Positions 8,523 through 17,566 of a DNA stretch of 64,000 bases are shown here, piece by piece. Position numbers and translations under genes: made by a program. Every line of letters starts with the position of its first letter. Within the stretch, counting starts at the first letter, position 1. Under the pieces are notes generated by a model that ran no database searches, was not told where the DNA came from, and saw nothing but the letters and a program-made list of their open reading frames with translations. Origin of the DNA: Bacteroides caecigallinarum (lineage in GTDB: Bacteria > Bacteroidota > Bacteroidia > Bacteroidales > Bacteroidaceae); the NCBI RefSeq assembly GCF_021531075.1, contig NZ_JADYTJ010000001.1, positions 1-64,000 on the forward strand, given 5' to 3'.

Positions 8523-8998
8523 AGATAAGAGTAGGATTTGGTTATGATGTACACCGTCTGGTACCCGAAAGGGAGCTTTGGCTTGGTGGAATAAAGTGGG
8601 AACACGAACTTGGATTGTTGGGGCATTCTGATGCCGACGTACTGATACATGCCATATGCGACGCCCTTCTGGGAGCAGCCAACATGCGTGATATAGGTTA
8701 TCATTTCCCGGATAATGCAGGTGAATTTAAGGATATAGACAGTAAGATATTACTGGCACGTACGGTAAAACTGATAGAGGAAAAAGGTTACACTATAGGT
8801 AATATTGATGCTACTGTCTGTGCAGAACGCCCGAAGCTAAAGGCCGGAATCCCGGAAATGCAGAAGGTGTTGGCCCGAGTCATGGGAATAGATGTGGATG
8901 ATGTTTCGATAAAGGCTACAACAACAGAAAAACTGGGATTTACCGGACGTGAAGAAGGTATTTCCGCCTATGCTACAGTTCTGATTGAAAAAACTTAG
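8519..8998 (+). CDS. ispF: 2-C-methyl-D-erythritol 2,4-cyclodiphosphate synthase
   Basis: Forms the cyclic diphosphate intermediate of the MEP isoprenoid pathway. Zinc ligands are visible as Asp10 and His12 (GYDVHRL) and His44 (DADVLIHAICDALLGA). The signature around LGHSDAD and the substrate motif near the C-terminus (TTTEKLGFTGREEGI) are intact. The length of 159 residues is normal. Its isoprenoid product line feeds the side chain used by the nearby, convergent menA. Confidence 0.97.
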   Translation: MKIRVGFGYDVHRLVPERELWLGGIKWEHELGLLGHSDADVLIHAICDALLGAANMRDIGYHFPDNAGEFKDIDSKILLARTVKLIEEKGYTIGNIDATVCAERPKLKAGIPEMQKVLARVMGIDVDDVSIKATTTEKLGFTGREEGISAYATVLIEKT

Positions 8999-9015
8999 TT
9001 TTATTTTTTTGTATT

Positions 9016-9059
9016 GTTCATCCCCTGTTCAGAATATAAAGAGCAGAGGATGAACTTTT
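9016..9059. terminator. Terminator between ispF and menA
   Basis: The 15-base arms 9016-9030 and 9041-9055 pair with two wobble positions around a 10-base loop. A short T-run follows on the plus strand. It lies between converging genes and can serve both. Confidence 0.7.
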
Positions 9060-9087
9060 CTTATCGGATGTTACGACGCAAATATAA

Positions 9088-9975
9088 TTATAGAATTAAT
9101 CCCAGTGTGAGCATTATTCCAAATATAAGCATATTCCTTGATGTCTCGCCAAGAATAAGATTCAGCGCTTTTCCTTTATTTATTTTAGCCATTTTTATAC
9201 TGGTCATGATGTGCAATATCAGGTAAAACTGCGGAAGTAAGGCTGCATATATTTTCCCTATAGTTATGAAATAGAAACAAAGCCAGCATGCCACAAGGCC
9301 AAGCAGAAAGTATAGAATAATACCGGCTTTGGCTCCTAATCTTACTACTATTGTTTTTTTACCGCTGATAGCATCTTGCTCTCTGTCTCTGAAATTATTT
9401 ATCATCAACAGGGTGTCTGTAATGAGTCCGCATGCCAGAGAAGCAATAGTGACCGAAGTATTCCATTCGTGTGACATAATATAATAAGTAAATCCTACAG
9501 GGATAAATCCAAAGAATACCAATACGAGTACATCACCCCATCCGTGGTAAGCAAGGGGGTAAGGCCCGGCTGTATATAGAAAAGCAAATACTATGCATGC
9601 CACACCTATCGGAATTAATTCCAGCCCACCAAAAAACAATAATGACAGGCCGGTTATACCTGCCAATATTGTAGTTATGCATATTCCTGTTTTCATTCCT
9701 TTGGGCGAAATCCACCCCTGTGAACAAGCGCGTTCAGGACCGAGACGGTCTTCGCGGTCAGTCCCTTTTATAAAATCAAAAAGATCATTTATGAAATTGG
9801 CATTGATTTGCATAAGAAATGCAAAAACGAAACATAATATAGCAGGAGTCAGTTTGAAGTGTCCGTAAATATAAGCCAATGCGCAACCGATCATAACCGG
9901 AATTGCGGCTCCGGTAAGTGTTTTTGGGCGCGATGCCAGAATCCATGCTTTTATTGAATTGGTCTTGACTGTCAT
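9088..9975 (-). CDS. menA: 1,4-dihydroxy-2-naphthoate polyprenyltransferase
   Basis: UbiA-family integral membrane prenyltransferase that attaches the polyprenyl tail in menaquinone synthesis. The Asp-rich motif NDLFDFIKGTDREDR binds the prenyl diphosphate through magnesium, and a second one, NNFRDREQD, is present. About eight to nine hydrophobic helices fill the 295 residues. A minus-strand -7 box TAATTTTG (10005-9998) sits 23 bases upstream. It is a single gene converging on ispF. Confidence 0.93.
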   Translation of the reverse strand: MTVKTNSIKAWILASRPKTLTGAAIPVMIGCALAYIYGHFKLTPAILCFVFAFLMQINANFINDLFDFIKGTDREDRLGPERACSQGWISPKGMKTGICITTILAGITGLSLLFFGGLELIPIGVACIVFAFLYTAGPYPLAYHGWGDVLVLVFFGFIPVGFTYYIMSHEWNTSVTIASLACGLITDTLLMINNFRDREQDAISGKKTIVVRLGAKAGIILYFLLGLVACWLCFYFITIGKIYAALLPQFYLILHIMTSIKMAKINKGKALNLILGETSRNMLIFGIMLTLGLIL

Positions 9976-10209
9976 AATCTTTTTCTAAAACTTGATACAA
10001 AATTAGTATATAAAATGCTATTTTTGCTTATGGAACTGTGAAAAACTTTTTTTATTATAATAAGTAATGGTCCGGGAACATCCCGCAGGGATATAAGACT
10101 TTTTACTCCAGGTGAGGTTGTTCTCATTATCCTTGAAACGGCTGAATGATATGTTGTGCCAAGTGATTACTTTTTTACAGAAAATTATACATATGAAATA
10201 TTAACTTGC

Positions 10210-10217
10210 TATTTTTG
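10210..10217 (+). promoter_or_regulatory. -7 box upstream of the orphan outer membrane gene
   Basis: TATTTTTG, 30 bases before the ATG at 10247, with no good -33 box. Nothing else was recognised in the 271-base gap between menA and this gene. Confidence 0.4.
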
Positions 10218-10246
10218 CATACTGAAAAATACCTATATGTCAAAAA

Positions 10247-11539
10247 ATGGAAAAATGTTTTTGGTTTAAAATGAATTCGTATTTACGTTATTTATCTGTA
10301 TTGTTTTTCTTTTGTCTGTGTACTACTCATACCTTATATTCGCAAAATATGACAAGTCTTATATATACAGAAGATACATCTTTTGTTTCAAACGAAGTTC
10401 GCGAACTCAGATTACGTTTTCGTAATATGAATTTTTTTCGTGACAACGAATATAAAGGAAGTCTGGTGAAAGGATATACATTGCCCGGATTATGGATTTT
10501 ACCTTCCGTGTCATATCAGCCACTCAGGACATTAAAGATTGAAGCCGGAGCATATATGCTAAGGTATTGGGGAGAAAGTAAATATCCCAATACTCATTAT
10601 GTAAATCTTCCGGAATACGAAACAGCAGGTAATGGCGTTCAGAGTTCGTTTCATGCCGTGCCTTTCTTCCGTGTACATTATGCTCCTCTTCCCGGAGTTT
10701 CATTGGTGCTTGGAAATATTTATGGCAGGAATAATCATGGTCTTATTGAGCCTCTTTACAATAAGGAAATGGTTATGACATCAGATCCGGAATCAGGGGT
10801 TCAGTTTCTTTGGAATACACGTCATTTGAATTTGGATATGTGGGTCAATTGGGAAAGTTTCATTTTTCAGGAAGACAGTAGACAGGAAGAATTCACTTTT
10901 GGCGTATCTTCTCGTATAAAGACTAACTCACTTTTGTCAGAAAACAATAATTTTCATTGTTATATCCCTCTTCAAATACTATTTAAACATCAGGGAGGTG
11001 AGATAAACACTACAGCTTCTGAAAGAAGTGTAAAAACATGGATTAATGCAGCTGCGGGCATAGGGCTGGATGTGAAGATGCCTTTCCGATATTTAAGAAA
11101 AATGAATATAGAAGTTGATGCTGCATATTATGCTCAGCAAAAGGGTAGTACATTCCCTTTTGATAAAGGTTATGGCTTGTATGGCAGGTTACTGGCAGAT
11201 ATAGGTGATTTTGATATCAAGGCCGGCTATTGGCAGTGTCATAACTTTGTATCACTTATGGGAGATCCTTTGTTCGGTTCAATATCAATGTCCGGTAAGA
11301 ATCTTGTATACAATAATCCTAAAACGGCCTTTTTAAGCTTGGAGTATTCACATTCTATAGGAAAAGGTTTCGCTTTGGGAGTTCATGCAGATGTCTATAA
11401 TACATTTAAGTGCGATGTAAGTCAATACGCCACAAATGTAGAGACACATGACAGTAAAACTTACATTCCTAATTCCGTGAGCTTTATTGCCGGAATATAT
11501 TTGAAAACAGACTTCGGATTCCTGTTGAAGCGTTTCTAA
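10247..11539 (+). CDS. Unrecognised secreted, probably outer membrane, protein
   Basis: I do not recognise this family. A signal peptide is clear (hydrophobic LSVLFFFCLC, cleavage near TLYSQ). The mature part is rich in Tyr, Phe, Trp and Gly with alternating hydrophobic residues, and ends in a pattern ending with Phe (FGFLLKRF). This fits an outer membrane beta-barrel. There is no TonB box, plug domain or Cys lipobox. The start could also be the ATG at 10271 (MNSYLRYLS), which gives a more usual signal peptide. It stops 5 bases from the convergent hybrid kinase gene. Confidence 0.75.
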   Translation: MEKCFWFKMNSYLRYLSVLFFFCLCTTHTLYSQNMTSLIYTEDTSFVSNEVRELRLRFRNMNFFRDNEYKGSLVKGYTLPGLWILPSVSYQPLRTLKIEAGAYMLRYWGESKYPNTHYVNLPEYETAGNGVQSSFHAVPFFRVHYAPLPGVSLVLGNIYGRNNHGLIEPLYNKEMVMTSDPESGVQFLWNTRHLNLDMWVNWESFIFQEDSRQEEFTFGVSSRIKTNSLLSENNNFHCYIPLQILFKHQGGEINTTASERSVKTWINAAAGIGLDVKMPFRYLRKMNIEVDAAYYAQQKGSTFPFDKGYGLYGRLLADIGDFDIKAGYWQCHNFVSLMGDPLFGSISMSGKNLVYNNPKTAFLSLEYSHSIGKGFALGVHADVYNTFKCDVSQYATNVETHDSKTYIPNSVSFIAGIYLKTDFGFLLKRF

Positions 11540-11544
11540 GCCCC

Positions 11545-14061
11545 TTATTTATCTTTGGTAATGCTTTTTGATATTGCATCAATTACCTTTTCTGATGTAT
11601 TTATTATATTGCGGGCATGAACGTCGGCCAAAGTTGGGTCTGTGCTTTTGTTCTTATGTTCATCCAGCCATTGTAGAGACGGTATCGCACTTTTGGCTTC
11701 TATCATGATAAATGTTGGAAGCATTTTATGGGCAATACTGCATATCGTAATTGTATCTTTTTCTTCTATTGCGATTTTTAGTTTGTTTATGTTCTTTTCT
11801 GTTTCATCCACAAAAGTCGACAATATGTTTTTTGCTGCTTCTTCATCATCAATCGAGAATTCTGTTAAACGTAAGAAATTAAAATCTTCTTCATCGTTTT
11901 TGTTTTTCACCTTTTCTTCAGCAGCTTGTTCTGTATTAATAGCTATATCTTGCATGTTTCCTAATCCTGTAGATAGAGCTTCATATAAGTCTGTACGACT
12001 GAATGGTTTGCGTAAAACAGCCGCAAACCCACGTCTTACAAATTCTTTATCCTCCGGGACGGCACGTGCCGTTATTGCAACAATAGGGATGGACTTGGCT
12101 TGTTCACATGACAGTTCGCGTATCGACTCCAGAAGTTTGAAACCGTCTAAAGCAGGCATCTGTATATCTGTGAATAAAATATCGTACTTTTCTTCTTTGA
12201 TTTTTGCGAAAACCTCGTCCGGATGTTGACAACATGTTATAGACTCTATAGCATTGCTGTTTATACTAAGTAGCATGTCATGGGTGAGTTGCATCTGTAT
12301 TCTGTCATCGTCAATTATTAGAATACGTATCTTTTTTAAAGAAACAGCATTATTCTCTTTTAGTTCATCATTAGGTATATTTTCTTTTGCGTGAACAAAA
12401 GAAGGAAGAGGAATTTTAACCTCAAACGTGCTTCCTTTTCCCGGGGTGCTGTATACGTTTATCTTGCCGTTTTGTAGTTCTGTAAGTTTTTTGGTTATGG
12501 ACAGTCCAAGTCCGAATCCTTCCTGGCCTTGTGCTCCCGGGAGTCGTGTGAATTCAATGAATATTTTTTTTAATTCTGCATCAGTCATGCCGCAGCCGGT
12601 ATCGCTCACTGAGAACGTGAATAAGTTGCCTACATACGATGCTGTTAGTGAAATACCGCCTTCCGAAGTGAATTTTAATGCATTTGATATTAAATTTTCT
12701 ACAATTTGGCGTATACGGAATGGGTCACCCTCCAATGTTACGTTGTCGGAAAATTCCGGTATGTATTTTAATGTGAGTCCCTTCTGGTTTGCCAGTGGAA
12801 GAAAACTGTTGTATATGTCTTCCAGCAGTCTGTACGGTCTGAAGGCTACTGGATTAAGATCCATTTTTCCTGCTTCCAGACGGTGATAATCCAGCAATGA
12901 AGTAACCAGTGCCAAAAGATGTTGTGCAGAGTTCTTCATATTTGCCAGATAAAAGATTTGTCTCTTGTCTGTAATGAGTCTTTCCAGAAGGTCGGTATAT
13001 CCAATGATAGAACCTGCCGGAGCTTTTATGTCATGAGTAATTGTGAGCATGAGCTTTTCGCGTGCCCTTAAAAGATTTTCCGCATAGTCTCGTGCTTTTT
13101 CAAGTTCTTTACGGTAATGGTTACTACGTGTCAGGTCACGCCATATAATGGTAAAGAATACCAGAACCAATATTATCCCGGCTACAGATATTCCGGCAAT
13201 GGCCAGAGCTGCATCTCTTCGTATGGACTGTTCGTGATACATACGTGCGGCAAGTGCCTTTTGTTCGTCTTCTTCAATGCTTTCAAGCAATTGATTTACA
13301 CGTCTGCTTAAGTGTGTTCCCGCTATCTTCAGCCGGTTTACCCTGTAGCTGAGTGTACGAAGCTCCTCCTGACGTGTCTGAAAAACCTTGTCCTGTATTC
13401 CTGACAGCATTGAAGCGATAGTATCTATCGGACTGAATACCTGGTCTATAGTGTCGGTAAAAACTTCCTCCACAATATTGCTTACCTCAGTGGAATCGGC
13501 TTTCCCGGGAGAGAAAACATCTGCCAGTCGTTTGAAAAAACTTTTTGGCTCATGCTTTATGGTGTAGGTGTTGTGGTGTGTCACTACTCTGCGTCTCACA
13601 TGACTCTCTGTAATTAATGAATCATGCTCATGAAGCAGACTGTCCAGTTGTTTGCGATATATCATGTCGGTAGGTGTGGTACTCATAGCTTCCATAACTG
13701 CCAGCATGTTGCGTTCCTTGTCGCGGAGCAACATGTTTACAGTATCTATACGCGCTTGCTGGATTGTGTCTGTAAGCTGGCTTCTTAGTGTGTCCAATGA
13801 CAGATGCACCTTTTTCATAGCCTTTGTGTAAAGCCAGATTTCATCAGTACTTCCTATACGGAGTGCTTGTCCTATTACTTCAGTCTCATATAACCGGCTG
13901 ATAATGTTGTGTGTCGTACGGCGCCTGTTGTATATGCTTTCTTCGAGTCCCGTGGCTTGTGTGAGAAGGCTCATTTGCTTGTATACATAGCCTATGGCTC
14001 CAAATAACAATATAATCAGTACAATGTAGCCGAAAGCCAGTTTTGTCTTGGTTGAAAACAT
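11545..14061 (-). CDS. Hybrid sensor histidine kinase with receiver and Hpt domains
   Basis: Membrane sensor kinase carrying a full phosphorelay in one chain of 838 residues. In order: TM1 (about 9-28), a long mostly helical periplasmic domain (30-285), TM2 (286-307), HisKA with His343 in TITHDIKAPAGS, HATPase with the N box near 456-460 and GFGLGL (515-520), receiver with Asp632 and Lys685, and an Hpt domain with His778 in SIAHKMLP. No DNA-binding output domain is present and no response regulator lies next to it. The relay partner must be encoded elsewhere. The signal is unknown. Confidence 0.93.
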   Translation of the reverse strand: MFSTKTKLAFGYIVLIILLFGAIGYVYKQMSLLTQATGLEESIYNRRRTTHNIISRLYETEVIGQALRIGSTDEIWLYTKAMKKVHLSLDTLRSQLTDTIQQARIDTVNMLLRDKERNMLAVMEAMSTTPTDMIYRKQLDSLLHEHDSLITESHVRRRVVTHHNTYTIKHEPKSFFKRLADVFSPGKADSTEVSNIVEEVFTDTIDQVFSPIDTIASMLSGIQDKVFQTRQEELRTLSYRVNRLKIAGTHLSRRVNQLLESIEEDEQKALAARMYHEQSIRRDAALAIAGISVAGIILVLVFFTIIWRDLTRSNHYRKELEKARDYAENLLRAREKLMLTITHDIKAPAGSIIGYTDLLERLITDKRQIFYLANMKNSAQHLLALVTSLLDYHRLEAGKMDLNPVAFRPYRLLEDIYNSFLPLANQKGLTLKYIPEFSDNVTLEGDPFRIRQIVENLISNALKFTSEGGISLTASYVGNLFTFSVSDTGCGMTDAELKKIFIEFTRLPGAQGQEGFGLGLSITKKLTELQNGKINVYSTPGKGSTFEVKIPLPSFVHAKENIPNDELKENNAVSLKKIRILIIDDDRIQMQLTHDMLLSINSNAIESITCCQHPDEVFAKIKEEKYDILFTDIQMPALDGFKLLESIRELSCEQAKSIPIVAITARAVPEDKEFVRRGFAAVLRKPFSRTDLYEALSTGLGNMQDIAINTEQAAEEKVKNKNDEEDFNFLRLTEFSIDDEEAAKNILSTFVDETEKNINKLKIAIEEKDTITICSIAHKMLPTFIMIEAKSAIPSLQWLDEHKNKSTDPTLADVHARNIINTSEKVIDAISKSITKDK

Positions 14062-14082
14062 ATCAATATCGCTTTTAATGAA

Positions 14083-15414
14083 TTAATTATGTTGTATCAA
14101 ATCACGCGTCTTGCTTCTGAACCTTAGCCAGTACATAATGCCGGCACTGGTTAACCCGAAAGGGAATGCCATCCACACTCCAATGAGTCCACCATCCAGT
14201 ACGAAACCGAAAAGATACCCGGCAGGTAATGAAATCACAAAATATGCAATAAATGCGTAAAGCAACATAGGCTTAACATCTGCTATACCTCTAAGGGAGT
14301 TTGCAAAGTTTATTTGAAGTGCATCTCCAAACTGGTATAGTAGAAATGGATATATTACTCCGGCAACCATCCGGCTTACTTCTTCGCTGTCTGTGAACCA
14401 TCCTCCTATGTAGTTTCTCAACAGGAATATGGGTATTCCTGTTATAATCAGCATGACCAGTATTATGTGAAAACCATGATATGCGGTACGACGCACATTC
14501 TGCATATCATCCTGACCGTGGAAATTACTTATTCTTACAGATACGGCAGCTCCCATTCCGTAATACATCATGAAGCATACTTGAGAAACAGCCATCATAA
14601 TCTGATATGATGCCAGTTCCATACTACCTAACCATCCTATCATGATTGCACTTAAACTGAATGATGCAGTTTCCATACCCATTTGTCCTGCTATCGGCCA
14701 TCCCAATTTGTTCAGATGAATAAATTCGGTCTTGTTTACTTTTCCTTTATTGAACCCAAGTTTAAATTCTTTGTATCTGTCTGTCATGAAGAATAACACA
14801 GCAAAAGCTATTACCATGAGTATTCTTGATATAAGAGTGGAGATACCCGCACCTGACAATCCCAATTCCGGGAACCCTAATTTACCATATATAAGAATGT
14901 AATTGCCGATAATATTGAGTATATTCCCACTTAACAATATCCACATAGATACTTTTGTATCGGTTATTCCATCGGCAAACTGTTTGAAACCGTTGAACCA
15001 CAGAATGAATGGTATTGAGGCAAGCAGGATGAGAAAATACGGACGGATATAAGGGATAAGCTCTACGGGCTGTCCCATATACGGTATGGCTGCATAAACT
15101 CCTGCCATTACAGCACATACTAGAACTGCCAGCAATGAATTTGCTGCGAGACTGTTTTTAAGTGCACGACCTACGTCGTTATACATGCCACGTCCAAACA
15201 TACTTCCTACAATGGGAGTAAGTCCGTATGAAAATCCGGTGCTGAAAATTATGGCCAGATTGAACATATTGTTTACAAAACTGGCAGCAGCCAGTTCTGT
15301 TGTACTATGATGTCCAATCATTAAAGTATCAGCAAATCCCAATATTATTACTCCTATCTGGCCTATCACTATCGGGATTCCAAGTGACAGTAGTGTACGG
15401 TAATGTTGTTTCAT
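14083..15414 (-). CDS. MATE family efflux transporter
   Basis: Twelve-helix cation-coupled multidrug exporter of the inner membrane, 443 residues. The N-terminal segments IPIVIGQIGVIILGFADTLM and the repeat-like second half are typical of the NorM/MepA type. The substrate is unknown. Its ATG overlaps the stop of the M16 peptidase gene by 4 bases, so the two are translationally coupled. Confidence 0.92.
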   Translation of the reverse strand: MKQHYRTLLSLGIPIVIGQIGVIILGFADTLMIGHHSTTELAAASFVNNMFNLAIIFSTGFSYGLTPIVGSMFGRGMYNDVGRALKNSLAANSLLAVLVCAVMAGVYAAIPYMGQPVELIPYIRPYFLILLASIPFILWFNGFKQFADGITDTKVSMWILLSGNILNIIGNYILIYGKLGFPELGLSGAGISTLISRILMVIAFAVLFFMTDRYKEFKLGFNKGKVNKTEFIHLNKLGWPIAGQMGMETASFSLSAIMIGWLGSMELASYQIMMAVSQVCFMMYYGMGAAVSVRISNFHGQDDMQNVRRTAYHGFHIILVMLIITGIPIFLLRNYIGGWFTDSEEVSRMVAGVIYPFLLYQFGDALQINFANSLRGIADVKPMLLYAFIAYFVISLPAGYLFGFVLDGGLIGVWMAFPFGLTSAGIMYWLRFRSKTRDLIQHN

Positions 15415-16661
15415 TCTTTACTGTCGGATGATTTTTGGTAATACAGAATATTGCAATTCTGTTTTATAAAAGTCCTCTTAGATGCTTCTGCTATTTGTTC
15501 TGATGAAACTGAACGATATTTTTGTACTTCATTATTAATGTCTTCAGCTTTACCTATCAGTTCGAAAAAAGCCATATTTGTAGCTACAGACAGATAATTT
15601 ATATTACTGAAAATCTGTTCACTTTCATATCTGTTCTTTACTTTTTCCAGTTCTGTATTTCCTGTTTTTTCATGTTTTAACCTTTCCAGCTCATTCCATA
15701 CTTCTTCTTCTGCCTGTTCCAGAGTGATACCTTCGTATGGTTTTCCTGTTATGTGGAAAAGCCCACTGTCTATACTGCCGGATATGTATGCATCAATAGA
15801 GCTGAATATCTTTTTCTCGAGTACCAGTCTTTGGATGAAACGCGAAGAACGTCCGTTGCAAAGAATATCAGATATTATATCAAAAGTATGATAATCTTTT
15901 TCTTTTCGTCCGCATATGTGGAAAGCCATATATAGAGTATCCACAGGTACATCCCTGTATACTGTCATTCTGCGTTCTTCTGTCTGCAGTTCTTCCTTAG
16001 GCAGGTTTCGTGTCTTGATTTTTCTTGAAGGTATACTGCCAAACCACTTCTCTGCCAGTCGTTTGGTTTCCTCAAATGAAATGTTCCCGCTAACCGCCAG
16101 TATTGCATTGTTTGGAGCATAGAAACTGTAGAAGAATTCTTTCACTTCATCCAGTGTGGCATTTGTGATATGGCTTATTTCCTTTCCAATAGTAGGCCAC
16201 CGGTAAGGATGTGTTTTATAAGCCATGTCCCTAAGTATGTGCGATACATCGCCATAAGGCTGGTTCAGGTTTCTTTGTTTGAATTCTTCTGTTACTACAT
16301 TCTTCTGAATTTCGAGACTTTTTTCATTGAAATCAAGAGACAGCATCCTGTCACTTTCAAGCCAGAACCCGATTTCTGCATTATTGTATGGTAGTGTGAT
16401 ATAATAATTTGTTATATCATTGTTTGTCCATGCATTATTTTCTCCGCCGGCATTTTGTACAGGAGTATCATAGTCCGGTATATTTATCGAGCCTCCAAAC
16501 ATGAGGTGCTCAAACAGGTGAGCAAATCCTGTATGTTCGGGATGTTCATCTCTGGCTCCTACATCATAGAGCACATTCAGGGCCACCATCTGAGTTGTAG
16601 TGTCCTCGTTGTGCACTATGCGTAACCCATTATCGAGTATATGACGGTTTACGTTTATCAT
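15411..16661 (-). CDS. M16 family zinc metallopeptidase
   Basis: Processing-peptidase-like protein of 416 residues with one N-terminal and one C-terminal M16 domain. The inverted zinc motif is HLFEH (His48, Glu51, His52), and the third ligand is expected near Glu125-126 (VVTEEFKQR). It has no signal peptide. The single-chain length suggests a bacterial homodimer like the PqqL/YmxG relatives. It lies 5 bases after the cyclophilin gene and overlaps the MATE gene. Substrate unknown. Confidence 0.92.
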   Translation of the reverse strand: MINVNRHILDNGLRIVHNEDTTTQMVALNVLYDVGARDEHPEHTGFAHLFEHLMFGGSINIPDYDTPVQNAGGENNAWTNNDITNYYITLPYNNAEIGFWLESDRMLSLDFNEKSLEIQKNVVTEEFKQRNLNQPYGDVSHILRDMAYKTHPYRWPTIGKEISHITNATLDEVKEFFYSFYAPNNAILAVSGNISFEETKRLAEKWFGSIPSRKIKTRNLPKEELQTEERRMTVYRDVPVDTLYMAFHICGRKEKDYHTFDIISDILCNGRSSRFIQRLVLEKKIFSSIDAYISGSIDSGLFHITGKPYEGITLEQAEEEVWNELERLKHEKTGNTELEKVKNRYESEQIFSNINYLSVATNMAFFELIGKAEDINNEVQKYRSVSSEQIAEASKRTFIKQNCNILYYQKSSDSKE

Positions 16662-16666
16662 GGTAT

Positions 16667-17509
16667 TTATTCAATTACTTCAGCCTTAAGTATTCTGATG
16701 TCTATTTTAGGACGGTCTGCACGGTTTGTTCCCACTTGTTCTATTTTCTCTACTACATCCATACCTTCTGTCACTTCTCCAAATACAGTGTATGCTCCGT
16801 CAAGGTGAGGTGCTCCTCCTATGGTGGTATAAGCTTGCTTTTGTTCTTTAGTATATTTCAGTGCCGGCTCTTTCTCTACAATGTTGCGAGCCTGGTATTC
16901 AAGCGAGTCTTGAAGTTCCAGCAATCCTTCTGTATCTCCGGCCTTACGCATTTTGTAAATTTCTTTCATATGCTTGCGTGCCAGATTGTTGAACACTTCT
17001 TCCAGACGTGCTTCGTTCATATGGTTTTCCATATTTATCATCTGTGCTTCGCTGAATTTTCTTCCTGTTACTATATAGAACTGACATCCTGAAGATGCTC
17101 TTTCAGGATTTACCTCGTCGCCTTGTCTGGCTGCTGCCAAAGCACCTTTTTTGTGGAAAAGGTTTTTATTGAATTCTGCCGGTATAGTATAACCCACGTC
17201 GCCGCTTCCTAAAGTTGTAGTGTCTGTAGCATTTTTGCTTAACGGATCACCTGCTTGTATCATAAAATTTTTTATTACACGGTGAAACAAAGTGCTGTCG
17301 TATGCTCCTTCTTTTACCAGTTTGATGAAATTTTCTTTATGTTTTGGAGTTTCATCATATAGTTTCACTGTAATGTTGCCCATTGTTGTTTCAAGGCGGA
17401 CTAATGTTTCGTTTACTTTTTCCATATTTGTCTTTTTTTCTGATTTACTGTTTCCCGTACAAGCCATCAGGCATATGGCCATAATTATAAAAACAAAAGT
17501 TTTTTTCAT
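16667..17509 (-). CDS. Lipoprotein cyclophilin-type peptidylprolyl isomerase
   Basis: Proline isomerase anchored in the periplasm. A lipoprotein signal ends at Cys17 (lipobox LMAC). The cyclophilin fold begins near residue 38 with VRLETTMGNITVKLYDE and contains FHRVIKNFMIQAGDP. An insertion of about 80 residues (roughly 145-220, charged and helical) interrupts the usual domain before LDGAYTVFGEVTEGMDVV. It sits between TamL and the M16 peptidase, which suggests a role in envelope protein folding. Confidence 0.93.
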   Translation of the reverse strand: MKKTFVFIIMAICLMACTGNSKSEKKTNMEKVNETLVRLETTMGNITVKLYDETPKHKENFIKLVKEGAYDSTLFHRVIKNFMIQAGDPLSKNATDTTTLGSGDVGYTIPAEFNKNLFHKKGALAAARQGDEVNPERASSGCQFYIVTGRKFSEAQMINMENHMNEARLEEVFNNLARKHMKEIYKMRKAGDTEGLLELQDSLEYQARNIVEKEPALKYTKEQKQAYTTIGGAPHLDGAYTVFGEVTEGMDVVEKIEQVGTNRADRPKIDIRILKAEVIE

Positions 17510-17566
17510 GATTGAATAATCAATTAGTTGTTAATACTCAAACTCTCTGAATGATATGCCCGTTTA

